DNA from: Coraliomargarita sp965656715
GTDB lineage: Bacteria > Verrucomicrobiota > Verrucomicrobiia > Opitutales > Coraliomargaritaceae
NCBI GenBank assembly: GCA_965656715.1
Contig: CBFHLR010000008.1
Location: 1-64,000, forward strand
DNA length: 64,000 nt
Direction: 5' to 3'
Positions 36,875 through 49,321 of this stretch are shown one piece after another (positions within the stretch are counted from its first letter, which is position 1; each line of letters begins with the position of its first letter). Below the pieces are notes generated by a model. That model worked only from the letters and a program-made list of their open reading frames with translations. It did not search any database and was not told the DNA's origin. Position numbers and translations under genes: made by a program.

Positions 36875-37310
36875 AAAAGACGGCCTGTCTTTCACCCAAC
36901 TCGCTCCCATCCGGCTCGGCGGTGCGGATGGTGCGATCGCAAAATACGTCGCCACTCAAGAGGCTCTCTACGCACGCCTGCGTTGGACTGCAAGTGCCGC
37001 CGACATCTTGGCCGTAGCAGCCGTAGATGATGGCACGGACAGCATCCTTTTCATCAATACCGGGGACCCGTCCACTTACTACGAACTGGAGTGCATCGTG
37101 GGCATTACCTCCGACAAAGACAGTGAGATTGTGATGAACCTGAAAGTCTTTCAAGGCCAACGGACGAGCCAAAGTTGCATTGTCTCCCAAAGCAATCCGT
37201 CCGAGGGCAACAACCTTTGCGAGAGCATGTTGATGACGGGTGGCTACGACGGCGGCGCCTGGCAATGGGCACCACCTGCGATGGAAATCGGGGCGGCCAT
37301 CGTAAAGTAG
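36855..37310 (+). CDS. Unknown protein between nifV and nifA
   Basis: A 151-residue soluble protein with no recognised family. It shows an N-terminal helical part (APIRLGGADGAIAKYVATQEALYARLRW), the beta-like core ILAVAAVDDGTDSILFINTGD, and three Cys. The ATG at 36855 lies inside the nifV coding region, so it is translationally coupled to nifV and is probably expressed with the nif operon. A function in FeMo-co or homocitrate metabolism is possible only by position. Confidence 0.7.
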   Translation: MNFARAKKDGLSFTQLAPIRLGGADGAIAKYVATQEALYARLRWTASAADILAVAAVDDGTDSILFINTGDPSTYYELECIVGITSDKDSEIVMNLKVFQGQRTSQSCIVSQSNPSEGNNLCESMLMTGGYDGGAWQWAPPAMEIGAAIVK

Positions 37311-37372
37311 TTCTCCCTACTTTTACTGAACACCTCCATCAATCGAACTTATAGCGTCGGGTAAATATGCAC

Positions 37373-37388
37373 CCTACATCTATGTAGG
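37373..37388 (+). promoter_or_regulatory. Perfect 16-bp palindrome upstream of nifA
   Basis: CCTACAT-CT-ATGTAGG has perfect half-sites. It ends 24 bases before the nifA ATG. Partial copies lie upstream of flavodoxin and nifH. At this short distance it would suit autoregulation or repression better than enhancer-type activation. Confidence 0.65.
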
Positions 37389-37412
37389 AATCTAAATTGC
37401 TAAATAGTTGGC

Positions 37413-38992
<1,580 letters not shown>

Positions 38993-38993
<1 letters not shown>

Positions 38994-39418
38994 TGAGCCA
39001 GATCCCCGAGTCTTATTGGGATGCCTTCGCCAAGATGAAAGGCGCCTGTATTTTATCCACCAGCGATGCCGATGGCACGCCGAACTCAATCTACGTTGGC
39101 ATGCTCCGCCGGGAAGACGAGCAGATCATTATCGCCGACAGCGCCTTCTCAAAAACACGTGAGAATCTGCTGCGCGGATCCGCCTGTAGCTTCCTGTTCA
39201 TTACTGAGGACTTCAAGGCCTATCAGGCAAAATGCAACGCCAACTATGTGGAGGACGAAGCCAGTATCGCATCCCTCAAATCGTGGATGCCGGTCACCTA
39301 CTCGCCCAAAGCTGCACTCAAACTGACCATCGAAACGATCTACAGCGGTGCAGAGCAGATACACCCCTGCGCCACCAAAATTTCAACCAACAACACAACA
39401 CCAACGAATCATGTCTAA
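38993..39418 (+). CDS. Pyridoxamine 5'-phosphate oxidase-like flavin protein
   Basis: A 141-residue split-barrel protein. The block CILSTSDADGTPNSIYVGMLRR is typical of the PPOX/FMN-binding family, which includes heme- and flavin-binding enzymes. The substrate is unknown. It starts inside the nifA stop (TAATG) and overlaps the Nif11-like gene by 8 bases, so it belongs to the nifA transcript. Confidence 0.8.
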
Positions 39419-39632
39419 AGAAAACGTCGAAAAACTACTCATGGCAGGCGGATCTGATAAAGATCTCCGCATTAAATATAACATTATCGAAACGAAGGAT
39501 GACTTCGTTGCCACCGCTAACGCCGACGGCTATGAGTTCACCAGCGATGAGCTCGACGCGGTTCTTGACGAAGAAGACTTCTCCTTCGAGTCCTACGGCA
39601 ATCCACGCACGCGTGGCATCTGGATTCGTTAG
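39411..39632 (+). CDS. Nif11-domain small protein
   Basis: A 73-residue acidic protein of the Nif11 type: ENVEKLLMAGGSDKDLRIKYN, then DDFVATANADGYEFTSDELD, the usual helix-loop-helix pattern. Nif11 domains occur as stand-alone nif-cluster proteins of unknown role and as leaders of ribosomally made peptides. No Gly-Gly cleavage site or Cys/Ser/Thr-rich core follows, and no lanthipeptide enzyme is nearby, so the stand-alone nif type applies. Confidence 0.82.
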   Translation: MSKENVEKLLMAGGSDKDLRIKYNIIETKDDFVATANADGYEFTSDELDAVLDEEDFSFESYGNPRTRGIWIR

Positions 39633-39644
39633 CACTCCAAGGCA

Positions 39645-40052
39645 ATGAAAGGCATCGTATCCTTTTACGGACGGTCTGACTGTAAGGAGAGCGAATTTCA
39701 ACGTCAGCAACTGCGTGACGCTGGCTATGTAGTCCAGTTTATCGATATACTTGCCAAGCAATGGGACCGCTCGGCCTTGATGAAATTCTTCTCGGGGCAG
39801 TCAATCCATGACTGCATTCAGCCAGATGAAGCGATCAAGTATGAGATCAAACCGGATTCTCTGAACGAAGAAGAATTGCTGCAGACGATGACTCAAAAGC
39901 CTGCATTAATTCAGACACCGTTATTATTCTTCAGAGGGGAATTTGCCTGTAGTTTCGACTCTCCGCTTGTACCGATTACTGAACGAGCCTCAGATGTCTT
40001 AATCCAAACAAAAAAACGCCGCTCCAATTTGAAGCGGCGTTTTCGTTTTTGA
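39645..40052 (+). CDS. ArsC-family nitrogenase-associated protein
   Basis: A 135-residue thioredoxin-fold protein of the ArsC/Spx type. It has one Cys in the FYGRSDCKESEFQRQQL block, followed by the family Q-LI-TPLLFFRGEF region. Members are common in nif clusters as a nitrogenase-associated protein of unknown role. Its last codons (TKKRRSNLKRRFRF) are encoded by the terminator hairpin, giving an unusual basic tail. It is the last gene of the island. Confidence 0.85.
   Translation: MKGIVSFYGRSDCKESEFQRQQLRDAGYVVQFIDILAKQWDRSALMKFFSGQSIHDCIQPDEAIKYEIKPDSLNEEELLQTMTQKPALIQTPLLFFRGEFACSFDSPLVPITERASDVLIQTKKRRSNLKRRFRF
40013..40049. terminator. Bidirectional terminator at the right end of the nif island
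   Basis: A perfect 11-bp stem AAAACGCCGCT (40013-40023) / AGCGGCGTTTT (40033-40043), with A and T tracts on either side, so it can stop both the nifA transcript and the minus-strand porin transcript. It overlaps the 3' end of the ArsC-like coding region. Confidence 0.9.
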
Positions 40053-40066
40053 AATCGCTTGTCGGC

Positions 40067-41713
40067 CTACCACCAAGCTTCGGCTTGAACACCAAAGGTG
40101 ATGCCGTCTGTGTCATTGCCGTAGGTTGTTGGTGCAACGAATGTTTCAAAGTCGTCGCTCCACCAAGCGTATGTGACAAACATGCGAATTGCTGGTCGAG
40201 CGAAGTGCCCCTTGCCTGGTGTAATCTGTGGTGCGATGGTGAACTTATATACTTCGCCGGATAATTCGTCGCCAATTTCAGAGTCAGTGTGGTCCACGCC
40301 AGCCTCAAAAGCTAAAGACCAAAAATCATTGAAGTGGTATACTGGGCGCACACCGAAGGAAACCCATTCGATTTCGGAGTCGTCTACGAGACCAACATCA
40401 ACGAGGTCATAAACGAAGGTCGCTTGCATCGTCCAATTGGTGTTATCCGGTTCGATAAAGAAATCATCTGTAAAGCGGAAGTGCCAGATGTCTGAGTAAT
40501 CTACCAAGGTTGGGTTCATCGGATCCGCTGAAGCTACAGCTCCGAAGTCAGGCTCAGTCGACTTGAAGTTGGCTGCCGCTCCGAATCCATATTGGACCAT
40601 GGCGCGATTGCGTCCACCTAGGATCTCGGAGCTCTCATGTAAGATGCCGAAAGCTGCTCCTGCATCACCTTTGATCTCAACATTCTCACCATTAGGCCCG
40701 CTGTTGTCGTCAATATCGGCGATAGCTGCCCAGAGCATTGCTTTACCGCCCGGCACGTCTATGTCTTTGATGCGCACATCAAGCGTATTTTTACCATTCA
40801 CGGTATCGTCCTCGACGTCGACACCACCACCTTCAAGCTCATCAATACTACCACCGAGCCATGCCAACGAGAGTGTGCCGAAATCGCCGAGTTGGATGTC
40901 TTGGACACCACCGCCAAATCCGCTCATGTCCAGATAGTAGAAATCTGTCATGTGCACGTCGTAGCGGTCATAGTAGATTTGTCCGGCCCAGAAGGTCGCA
41001 TTTGGCTGCTCAGCCCAGACGCCCTTGGCGGAGGCGTATGCTTGTCGCATGGAAAACACAGTATCGTCTGAATTCGCAGTTGGAATTACGTAGGATGGCA
41101 TGAAGCCAACGTAAAACTCAGTGCCTTCTGGAAGGTCGAGGTCCGGAAAGGTGTAACCAAAGAGCATTTCGATGTAGGTCTCGGCTTCATTCCCTAAGCG
41201 ATATTTGGAGCCAGAACCGGGTGCCTGAAAGGCTTCCATCGTGTTGCCGTCGTCATCGACACCGAGGCCAGAGCGGAAGTAGCCGCCAAATTCGAAACCA
41301 CGGGTGACATCATACTGATCGAAACTCTCTTCGATTTGAGCCATTTGTGCTTCGGTAAATGCGTCGGTTTGGGCGGCTGCGGAAGCTGCTGTGTTGGCTG
41401 CGGTGCTGGCCTTTGCCTCGGCTGCAACTGCGCGTTGCTCGACCTTAGCGAGTTTGGCCTTGTCCTCAGCTTGATCGGACTCGAGTTCTTGAACGCGAGT
41501 CTTGAGCTGTTTGATCTCGGATTCGTAGCTGGCACGCATCGCCTCAATCTCGGCTCTGATTTGTGCAAAGGCATCCGCTTGTGAAGCTTGTGCGGTGTCC
41601 TGAGTTGTAGTTGTTGTTTCTTGGGCAACGGCTTGTGTGGCGACAAGCCAGCTGCTACCAGCGATTGAGAGCAAGCAGAATGCTCTCCTCAGTGCAGGGT
41701 AATCGGTAAGCAT
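40067..41713 (-). CDS. LamB-like carbohydrate porin
   Basis: An outer-membrane beta-barrel of about 548 residues. A signal peptide (MLTDYPALRRAFCLLSIAG to VAQ) is followed by a coiled coil (about residues 35-90, EIEAMRASYESEIKQLKTRV) and a maltoporin-like barrel: FGGYFRSGLGVDDDG, FWAGQIYYDRYDVHMTDFYY and a C-terminal FGVQAEAWW ending in Trp, as LamB does. The coiled coil may tether the porin to peptidoglycan. The ATG at 41713 is chosen for the signal peptide. The sugar specificity is unknown. Confidence 0.88.
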   Translation of the reverse strand: MLTDYPALRRAFCLLSIAGSSWLVATQAVAQETTTTTQDTAQASQADAFAQIRAEIEAMRASYESEIKQLKTRVQELESDQAEDKAKLAKVEQRAVAAEAKASTAANTAASAAAQTDAFTEAQMAQIEESFDQYDVTRGFEFGGYFRSGLGVDDDGNTMEAFQAPGSGSKYRLGNEAETYIEMLFGYTFPDLDLPEGTEFYVGFMPSYVIPTANSDDTVFSMRQAYASAKGVWAEQPNATFWAGQIYYDRYDVHMTDFYYLDMSGFGGGVQDIQLGDFGTLSLAWLGGSIDELEGGGVDVEDDTVNGKNTLDVRIKDIDVPGGKAMLWAAIADIDDNSGPNGENVEIKGDAGAAFGILHESSEILGGRNRAMVQYGFGAAANFKSTEPDFGAVASADPMNPTLVDYSDIWHFRFTDDFFIEPDNTNWTMQATFVYDLVDVGLVDDSEIEWVSFGVRPVYHFNDFWSLAFEAGVDHTDSEIGDELSGEVYKFTIAPQITPGKGHFARPAIRMFVTYAWWSDDFETFVAPTTYGNDTDGITFGVQAEAWW

Positions 41714-41779
41714 GAGCAAAACGTTAGTAAGCCCATCTTCGATGGTCAATTGCTTACGCTCATTTCTCGGCAAAAAAAA

Positions 41780-42571
41780 TCAGGCAGGTTTGTTGACTTC
41801 GATTCGCTTAAACTGAGTGGCTAAGCCTGACTGCGGATCAATATTGATTAAGCAACCCGCGATGCGCACATCGTCTGTCGCAACGGGGAAGCGGCGCTTC
41901 ATGCCATCCAAAAACGTTTGAATTACAGGTTCAGTCGTGCGGCCGAGCACGCCTCCATAGGGTCCGCACATGCCGGCATCGCTTTGATAGGCAGTTCCTT
42001 GCGGCAAGACGCGCCCGTCCGCTGTTGGCACATGGGTATGCGTGCCGACCACTGCGGCAGCGCGACCATCCAGATGCCAACCAAAGGCAATCTTTTCAGA
42101 GGTCGCCTCCATGTGAGCTTCGGCGAAAATAGCATCGCAGTCCCCTGCGAGCGCCTCGATCTTGGCATCCGCACATTTAAATGGGCAAGCGTCGGCCTTC
42201 ATGCCGAGGTAGTTGCGCCCAAGCACGGTGAAAATCCCCAGCTTGAAGCCGTCTTTTTCGATGATGAGGTGCGTGCGGCCAGGGTTTTGCTCGGCGAGAT
42301 TTGCCGGACGGCACACTTGCTCAAGTTCGCCGATCTCGTTCTCGAAGTTCTTTTGATCCCAGACGTGGTCACCTAGGGTGATTGCGTCGACGCCGGCTTT
42401 GACCAGTTCATCGGCAATCTTCTTGGTAATCCCCGAGCCGCCAGCCGCATTTTCGCCGTTGGCGACGACAAAATCCGCGCCTAGCTCCTCGCGTAGACTG
42501 GCAAGGCGCTCGATTACAAAATTCCGGCCAGGGCGGCCCACAATATCTCCTAGAAACAACAGCTTCGGCAT
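41780..42571 (-). CDS. ymdB: YmdB-like metallophosphoesterase (TIGR00282 family)
   Basis: A 263-residue dinuclear metal phosphodiesterase; the Bacillus member hydrolyses 2',3'-cyclic nucleotides and affects biofilm. Motifs are LFLGDIVGRPGR, VANGENAAGGSGI, TLGDHVWDQ, AEAHMEATSEK, VVGTHTHVPTADGRVLPQGT (read in parts) and GMCGPYGGVLG. It lies 66 bases upstream of the porin gene on the same strand. Confidence 0.92.
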   Translation of the reverse strand: MPKLLFLGDIVGRPGRNFVIERLASLREELGADFVVANGENAAGGSGITKKIADELVKAGVDAITLGDHVWDQKNFENEIGELEQVCRPANLAEQNPGRTHLIIEKDGFKLGIFTVLGRNYLGMKADACPFKCADAKIEALAGDCDAIFAEAHMEATSEKIAFGWHLDGRAAAVVGTHTHVPTADGRVLPQGTAYQSDAGMCGPYGGVLGRTTEPVIQTFLDGMKRRFPVATDDVRIAGCLINIDPQSGLATQFKRIEVNKPA

Positions 42572-42756
42572 TTCCGCACGCTGGGCAAAATCGCTCTCGG
42601 CGGCAAGTCCGCAGTCAAGCTGTGATTTTTCGACAAATCTTCACGTTTCTAGGTGCATACGGGCTTGATTTACAGTCAGTTTGCTGTCTTTTTCCTTCCC
42701 CTTTCGCGCAGGCGCAAGGCCTGCAATTCACATAGAACACTACCAACCACACCACA

Positions 42757-44541
<1,785 letters not shown>

Positions 44542-44562
44542 GGCATACATTTTGCATCAAGC

Positions 44563-44593
44563 GGACACGTCATCATAGCGTGTCCTCTTTTTA
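44563..44593 (+). terminator. ilvB terminator
   Basis: Stem GGACACG / CGTGTCC around a 9-base loop, then TCTTTTT. Confidence 0.85.
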
Positions 44594-44639
44594 TTCGTTC
44601 CCACGGAAACGTATTCATAAACCATCAAACCTGAATATA

Positions 44640-45677
44640 ATGAAGCGCAGCTCACTCCTCTGCCTCGGAGCCACATTCGTCCTCAGCACGCTCGTTCTGC
44701 AAGCCGACGTGATCACAACGATCGACGGCGCACGCCTAACCGGCACGATCACTTTAATCGACAAAGGCTCGATCCATATTGATACGCCCTATGCGGGCTC
44801 GATTGTGGTCAAGCAGGACCAAGTCTCGACCTTCGAGACCGAAACTCCGGTTGTGGTGCGTCTGGAAAGTGGCACTGTGATGGAAGGTGCGGTTGAGTCA
44901 TCTACGGATGGCAAGCTGAAGATCGAATCCAAAGACGGCATCCTTGAAACCAATACAGCAAAGATTGCCGCCACTTGGGATCCGACTAGCGAAGACCCCG
45001 AAATCGTCCGCAACCGAAAGAGCTGGAAGTATGAAGCCGCTCTGAACCTGAATGGCAAGGAAGGTAATACAGAGAAATTCTACTTCGGCACCACACTGGC
45101 GGCGACACTCAAAGGCCCAGACGACGAGCTTCGTTTCCGCGCCGAATATGAGCAAGGTGAAGAGAATGACAATAAGACCGACGACCGTGCGTCGGGTGGC
45201 GCTGGCTATGAATCCTTTCTCGCTGGCAAGAAAACCGGTTGGTATGTGCGCACGAATTTGATGACGGATCCAATCAGTGACATTAAGTTCCGTTCCACTT
45301 CGGCCGGTGGTCTCTCGTATCGCTTTATCAACAAAGATAAGCAGACGCTCATCGCTCGTGGTGGTTTGGGCTATCGCTTTACGGATTATGACAGTGATCG
45401 CGACAATGATTCCCAGGCTGCTCTCGATACGATTTTGGAGCACACCTACCAGTTCAAAGAGAACTTCTACATGGAGAACTTGCTCGCATATACACCTGCG
45501 ATTGATGATTTTGGCGACTACACTGCGCTGCATGACAGCGCTATCCGAATTCCCGTCGGAACTGGTGAGCACTTCTGGATTCGTATGGGCATCAAGAACG
45601 AATACGAAAGCAAGACCTCAGCTGAAGAGAAGCTCGATACGAGCTACTATACCAAGTTGATCTATACTTGGGAGTAA
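44640..45677 (+). CDS. DUF481 outer-membrane beta-barrel protein
   Basis: A 345-residue secreted protein with a signal peptide (MKRSSLLCLGATFVLSTLVLQA). An N-terminal domain (about 22-110, TTIDGARLTGTITLIDKGSI) resembles an SH3-like repeat. A DUF481 barrel (about 130-345) starts WKYEAALNLNGKEGNTEK and ends in an aromatic strand (YYTKLIYTWE). The function is unknown; salt-induced family members are known. The ATG at 44640 is chosen for the signal peptide. Confidence 0.85.
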   Translation: MKRSSLLCLGATFVLSTLVLQADVITTIDGARLTGTITLIDKGSIHIDTPYAGSIVVKQDQVSTFETETPVVVRLESGTVMEGAVESSTDGKLKIESKDGILETNTAKIAATWDPTSEDPEIVRNRKSWKYEAALNLNGKEGNTEKFYFGTTLAATLKGPDDELRFRAEYEQGEENDNKTDDRASGGAGYESFLAGKKTGWYVRTNLMTDPISDIKFRSTSAGGLSYRFINKDKQTLIARGGLGYRFTDYDSDRDNDSQAALDTILEHTYQFKENFYMENLLAYTPAIDDFGDYTALHDSAIRIPVGTGEHFWIRMGIKNEYESKTSAEEKLDTSYYTKLIYTWE

Positions 45678-45690
45678 TCCTCCTGATGAT

Positions 45691-45771
45691 GTAGGGGCGA
45701 GCGTTCCGCACGCCCGTATTGCACCAAGGCGGTTAAAGTCTTCCGGCGGGCGCGTCAAGGCGCGCCCCTAC
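45691..45771. repeat. GTAGGGGCG inverted repeat
   Basis: Arms at 45691-45716 (GTAGGGGCGAGCG...) and 45747-45771 (...GGCGCGCCCCTAC) are diverged inverted copies flanking a 30-base centre. The right arm supplies the stop codon of aguA (45768-45770). This is a dispersed repeat type. Confidence 0.8.
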
Positions 45772-46817
45772 GATATTACCGCGGGTTGGTGCTGGCTCAT
45801 GCAATGAATTGCCCCGCCTTCTCGGATAATCTCGCTACAGTCGAACCCGAGCACTTGGCGATCGCTGAAGCAGTCGCCGATAATTTCCAGTGCCTGTGCG
45901 TCGTGTTCAGGTTGATTGTAGGTTGGCACTAGAACCGCCCCATTGAGCACGAGGTAGTTCATGTAGCTCGCGGCCAGTGGTTCGCCATCTAGACGCATGG
46001 GTTCTGGCAGTGGCAATTGCATGGAGGCGAAGGGCTGCCCGTCGGTTGTCTGAAAACTGCGGAGGCGATCCAAGTTATCTTGAATGGCTGCGAAATTTGG
46101 ATCTTCCGGTGATTCAGCTTCGGCAATCAAGATGCCATCCTTCGCGTAGAAACGCGCAAGATTGTCAATGTGGCCGTCGGTGTCATCCCCCGCGAGGCCA
46201 TCGCCGAGCCACAGAACTTCGCCGATGCCCAAGCCCATTCGAAGATTAGGTTCGATGTGTTGCTTACGAATTGGCCCATTGCGATTGGCGTTGAGCAGCA
46301 CGGCTTCGGTCGTCAGTAACTGGCCTGCGCCATTACTTTCGATCGCCCCGCCTTCGAGGACGGTGTTAAATGCGAAGCGACGAATTGAGAGTGTCTCTGC
46401 GATCCAAGCGGATGCTGCGTTATCCTTCTGCTGCAAGGGGAATTTATTGCCCCATGCGTTGTAAGTCCAGTCGGCCATCGCGATGTTGGAGCCGTCTTCA
46501 CTGAGAAGGAACAAGGGACCGAAGTCACGAATCCAAACGTCGTCGCATTCGTAATCGTAGAATTCGACATTGCTGGGATCGCCCGCACTATCCAGCAGTG
46601 CCTTTAGCTCGGCTTGAGCGTATGCAGGACATAGGACGCGGACCGTTTGAAAACGTGCCGCGAGTAGGTAGAGGCTTGCTAGTTGCGGTTTTACCTGATC
46701 CAGCACGCCTTCCCATAGGTCTGTGCGGGTGGGCCACGCAAACCAGACCGCTTCCTGTGGCTCCCATTCTGCGGGAAAACGGTATCCGAGCTCTTTAGGT
46801 GTGTTGGATTGAGACAT
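45768..46817 (-). CDS. aguA: Agmatine deiminase
   Basis: Hydrolyses agmatine to N-carbamoylputrescine. The 349-residue guanidino-group modifying enzyme has PAEWEPQEAVWFAWP, DDVWIRDFGPLF, the substrate-binding GGAIESNGAG, the His in GDDTDGHIDNLARF and the nucleophile Cys in EGGAIHCMSQHQP. The ATG at 46817 is used. Its last residues and stop come from a dispersed repeat. It lies 63 bases after aguB in the same direction. Confidence 0.95.
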   Translation of the reverse strand: MSQSNTPKELGYRFPAEWEPQEAVWFAWPTRTDLWEGVLDQVKPQLASLYLLAARFQTVRVLCPAYAQAELKALLDSAGDPSNVEFYDYECDDVWIRDFGPLFLLSEDGSNIAMADWTYNAWGNKFPLQQKDNAASAWIAETLSIRRFAFNTVLEGGAIESNGAGQLLTTEAVLLNANRNGPIRKQHIEPNLRMGLGIGEVLWLGDGLAGDDTDGHIDNLARFYAKDGILIAEAESPEDPNFAAIQDNLDRLRSFQTTDGQPFASMQLPLPEPMRLDGEPLAASYMNYLVLNGAVLVPTYNQPEHDAQALEIIGDCFSDRQVLGFDCSEIIREGGAIHCMSQHQPAVIS

Positions 46818-46880
46818 GGACAGGTATAGATGAGGGAACTTAAAGCTTAGGAGGCCTTCCGCTGGCGTCAAGCGATGTGC

Positions 46881-47762
46881 TTACTGCTCAAGCATGCGTT
46901 CAGTAATTCCAGAGTAGCTGTCGATCCGACGGTCGCGGAAGAACGGCCATATACGCCGCATGTCCTCAAGCCCTTTGAGATCGCAATCGGCATAAAGGAT
47001 GGCTTCGTCATTCACCGGCGCGCGCTGGACGATTTGGCCGTAGTAATCTGCCACAAACGATTGCCCCCAAAACTCTGTGTTGGCTTCCGTCCCCACCCGG
47101 TTCACTGCCGCCACGTAGCAGCCATTCGCAACGGCATGTCCGCGCTGCACGGTTTCCCATGCGGTGTGCTGCGCGTCGCCAAGCTCCGCTTTTTCTTCGG
47201 GGAGCCAGCCGATGGCTGTCGGGTAAAACAGAATCTCCGCACCCGCGAGTGCAGCCATGCGTGCGGCCTCCGGATACCATTGGTCCCAACAGATGAGCAC
47301 GCCGATTTTACCGAAGGCAGTCTCCCAGACCTTGTAACCTAAATCACCTGGGGTGAAATAGAACTTCTCTTCAAAGCCCGGGTCCTGTGGGATGTGCATC
47401 TTACGATACTTGCCGAGATAGCTACCATCGGCGTCGATCACTGCGGCGGTATTGTGATACAAACCGGGTGCACGGCGCTCAAATAGGGATGCAATAATCA
47501 CGACTCCCAGTTCCTGTGCGAGTTCGGTTAGGACGTCCGTGGTGGGCCCTGGAATCGGCTCTGCCAGATCAAACTGTTCGGTGTCCTGGGTGATGCAGAA
47601 ATAAGGCGTATTGAAGAGTTCCTGCGTGCAGATGACTTGTGCCCCACCCGCTGCTGCCTCGCGAATACATGCAATCGTGTAGTCGAGATCGGCTTGTTTG
47701 GAGCCTTGCTCACGACCCTGAATGAGTCCGATACGGACCTTGGATGACTTCTCGGTGCTCAT
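46881..47762 (-). CDS. aguB: N-carbamoylputrescine amidohydrolase
   Basis: Converts N-carbamoylputrescine to putrescine. The nitrilase-fold triad is Glu in ICTQELFNTPYF, Lys in YRKMHIPQDPGF and Cys in VLICWDQWYPEAAR. It pairs with aguA to give the arginine-agmatine-putrescine route. The ATG at 47762 directly follows the terminator hairpin tail of hisG, and no ribosome site is visible. Confidence 0.95.
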   Translation of the reverse strand: MSTEKSSKVRIGLIQGREQGSKQADLDYTIACIREAAAGGAQVICTQELFNTPYFCITQDTEQFDLAEPIPGPTTDVLTELAQELGVVIIASLFERRAPGLYHNTAAVIDADGSYLGKYRKMHIPQDPGFEEKFYFTPGDLGYKVWETAFGKIGVLICWDQWYPEAARMAALAGAEILFYPTAIGWLPEEKAELGDAQHTAWETVQRGHAVANGCYVAAVNRVGTEANTEFWGQSFVADYYGQIVQRAPVNDEAILYADCDLKGLEDMRRIWPFFRDRRIDSYSGITERMLEQ

Positions 47763-47795
47763 AAACAAAAACGGCGCGGATTATCCCGCGCCGTT
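47763..47795 (-). terminator. hisG terminator abutting the aguB start
   Basis: A perfect 10-bp stem AACGGCGCGG (47770-47779) / CCGCGCCGTT (47786-47795). Read on the minus strand it is followed by TTTTTGTTT and then directly by the aguB ATG. Confidence 0.88.
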
Positions 47796-47821
47796 GAAAG
47801 GTTTCAAATGTATTCTGACAA

Positions 47822-48706
<885 letters not shown>

Positions 48707-48842
48707 GAAGCCAGCAAAGCTGGCGCTACAGCGCTATGGGACAAGATTAAATTTCGGAATTTACCCGCGCATTTGTAAAATAAGTATTTGTAAAGAATCT
48801 ATTAAGTCCTCATTTTTTACATTTGAAGACTGCGTAACTCTT

Positions 48843-49319
48843 ATGGCGAAACCTCTACCACTCACCGAAGGAAGCACAGCTCCTGAATTCTGTTTTCAGG
48901 AAAACGGCCAATCATTGAGCCGTAAAGAGGCGGACGGGCCCATCTTGTTGTATTTCTACCCCAAGGATAATACGCCCGGTTGCAATAAACAGGCCTGCGG
49001 AGTTCGTGACGCATGGGCTGAGCTACAAGCAGCTGGACTGCGCGTGGTGGGCGTTAGTAAAGATTCGGAAGCTTCGCATAATAAGTTTCGCGCAAAATTT
49101 GATCTCCCCTTCCCTTTGATCGCTGATACCGAACTAGAGCTTGCCCAAGCTTATGGGGTCTATGGCGAAAAGCAGTTTATGGGGCGCACGTTTGACGGTG
49201 TGCACCGTATGTCGTTCCTTATCGCTGCAGACGGCACTATTCTCAAAACCTACGCTAAAGTGAAGCCCGCTGAACATGCGACTAGCGTGTTGGCCGATTT
49301 CACAACCCTTACTCAATAA
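48843..49319 (+). CDS. bcp: Peroxiredoxin, BCP/PrxQ type
   Basis: Reduces peroxides in the cytoplasm. The peroxidatic Cys is in PKDNTPGCNKQACGVRD, with the second Cys five residues later as in PrxQ. The 158-residue length is normal. The ATG at 48843 gives the family N-terminus (LTEGSTAPEF). It lies 2 bases before a response regulator gene, so the two are probably co-transcribed. Confidence 0.93.
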   Translation: MAKPLPLTEGSTAPEFCFQENGQSLSRKEADGPILLYFYPKDNTPGCNKQACGVRDAWAELQAAGLRVVGVSKDSEASHNKFRAKFDLPFPLIADTELELAQAYGVYGEKQFMGRTFDGVHRMSFLIAADGTILKTYAKVKPAEHATSVLADFTTLTQ

Positions 49320-49321
49320 GC

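Noticed and set aside
39411..39632. A ribosomal peptide (lanthipeptide-like) precursor because of the Nif11 domain
   Set aside because: There is no leader cleavage site, no core peptide and no modifying enzyme nearby.
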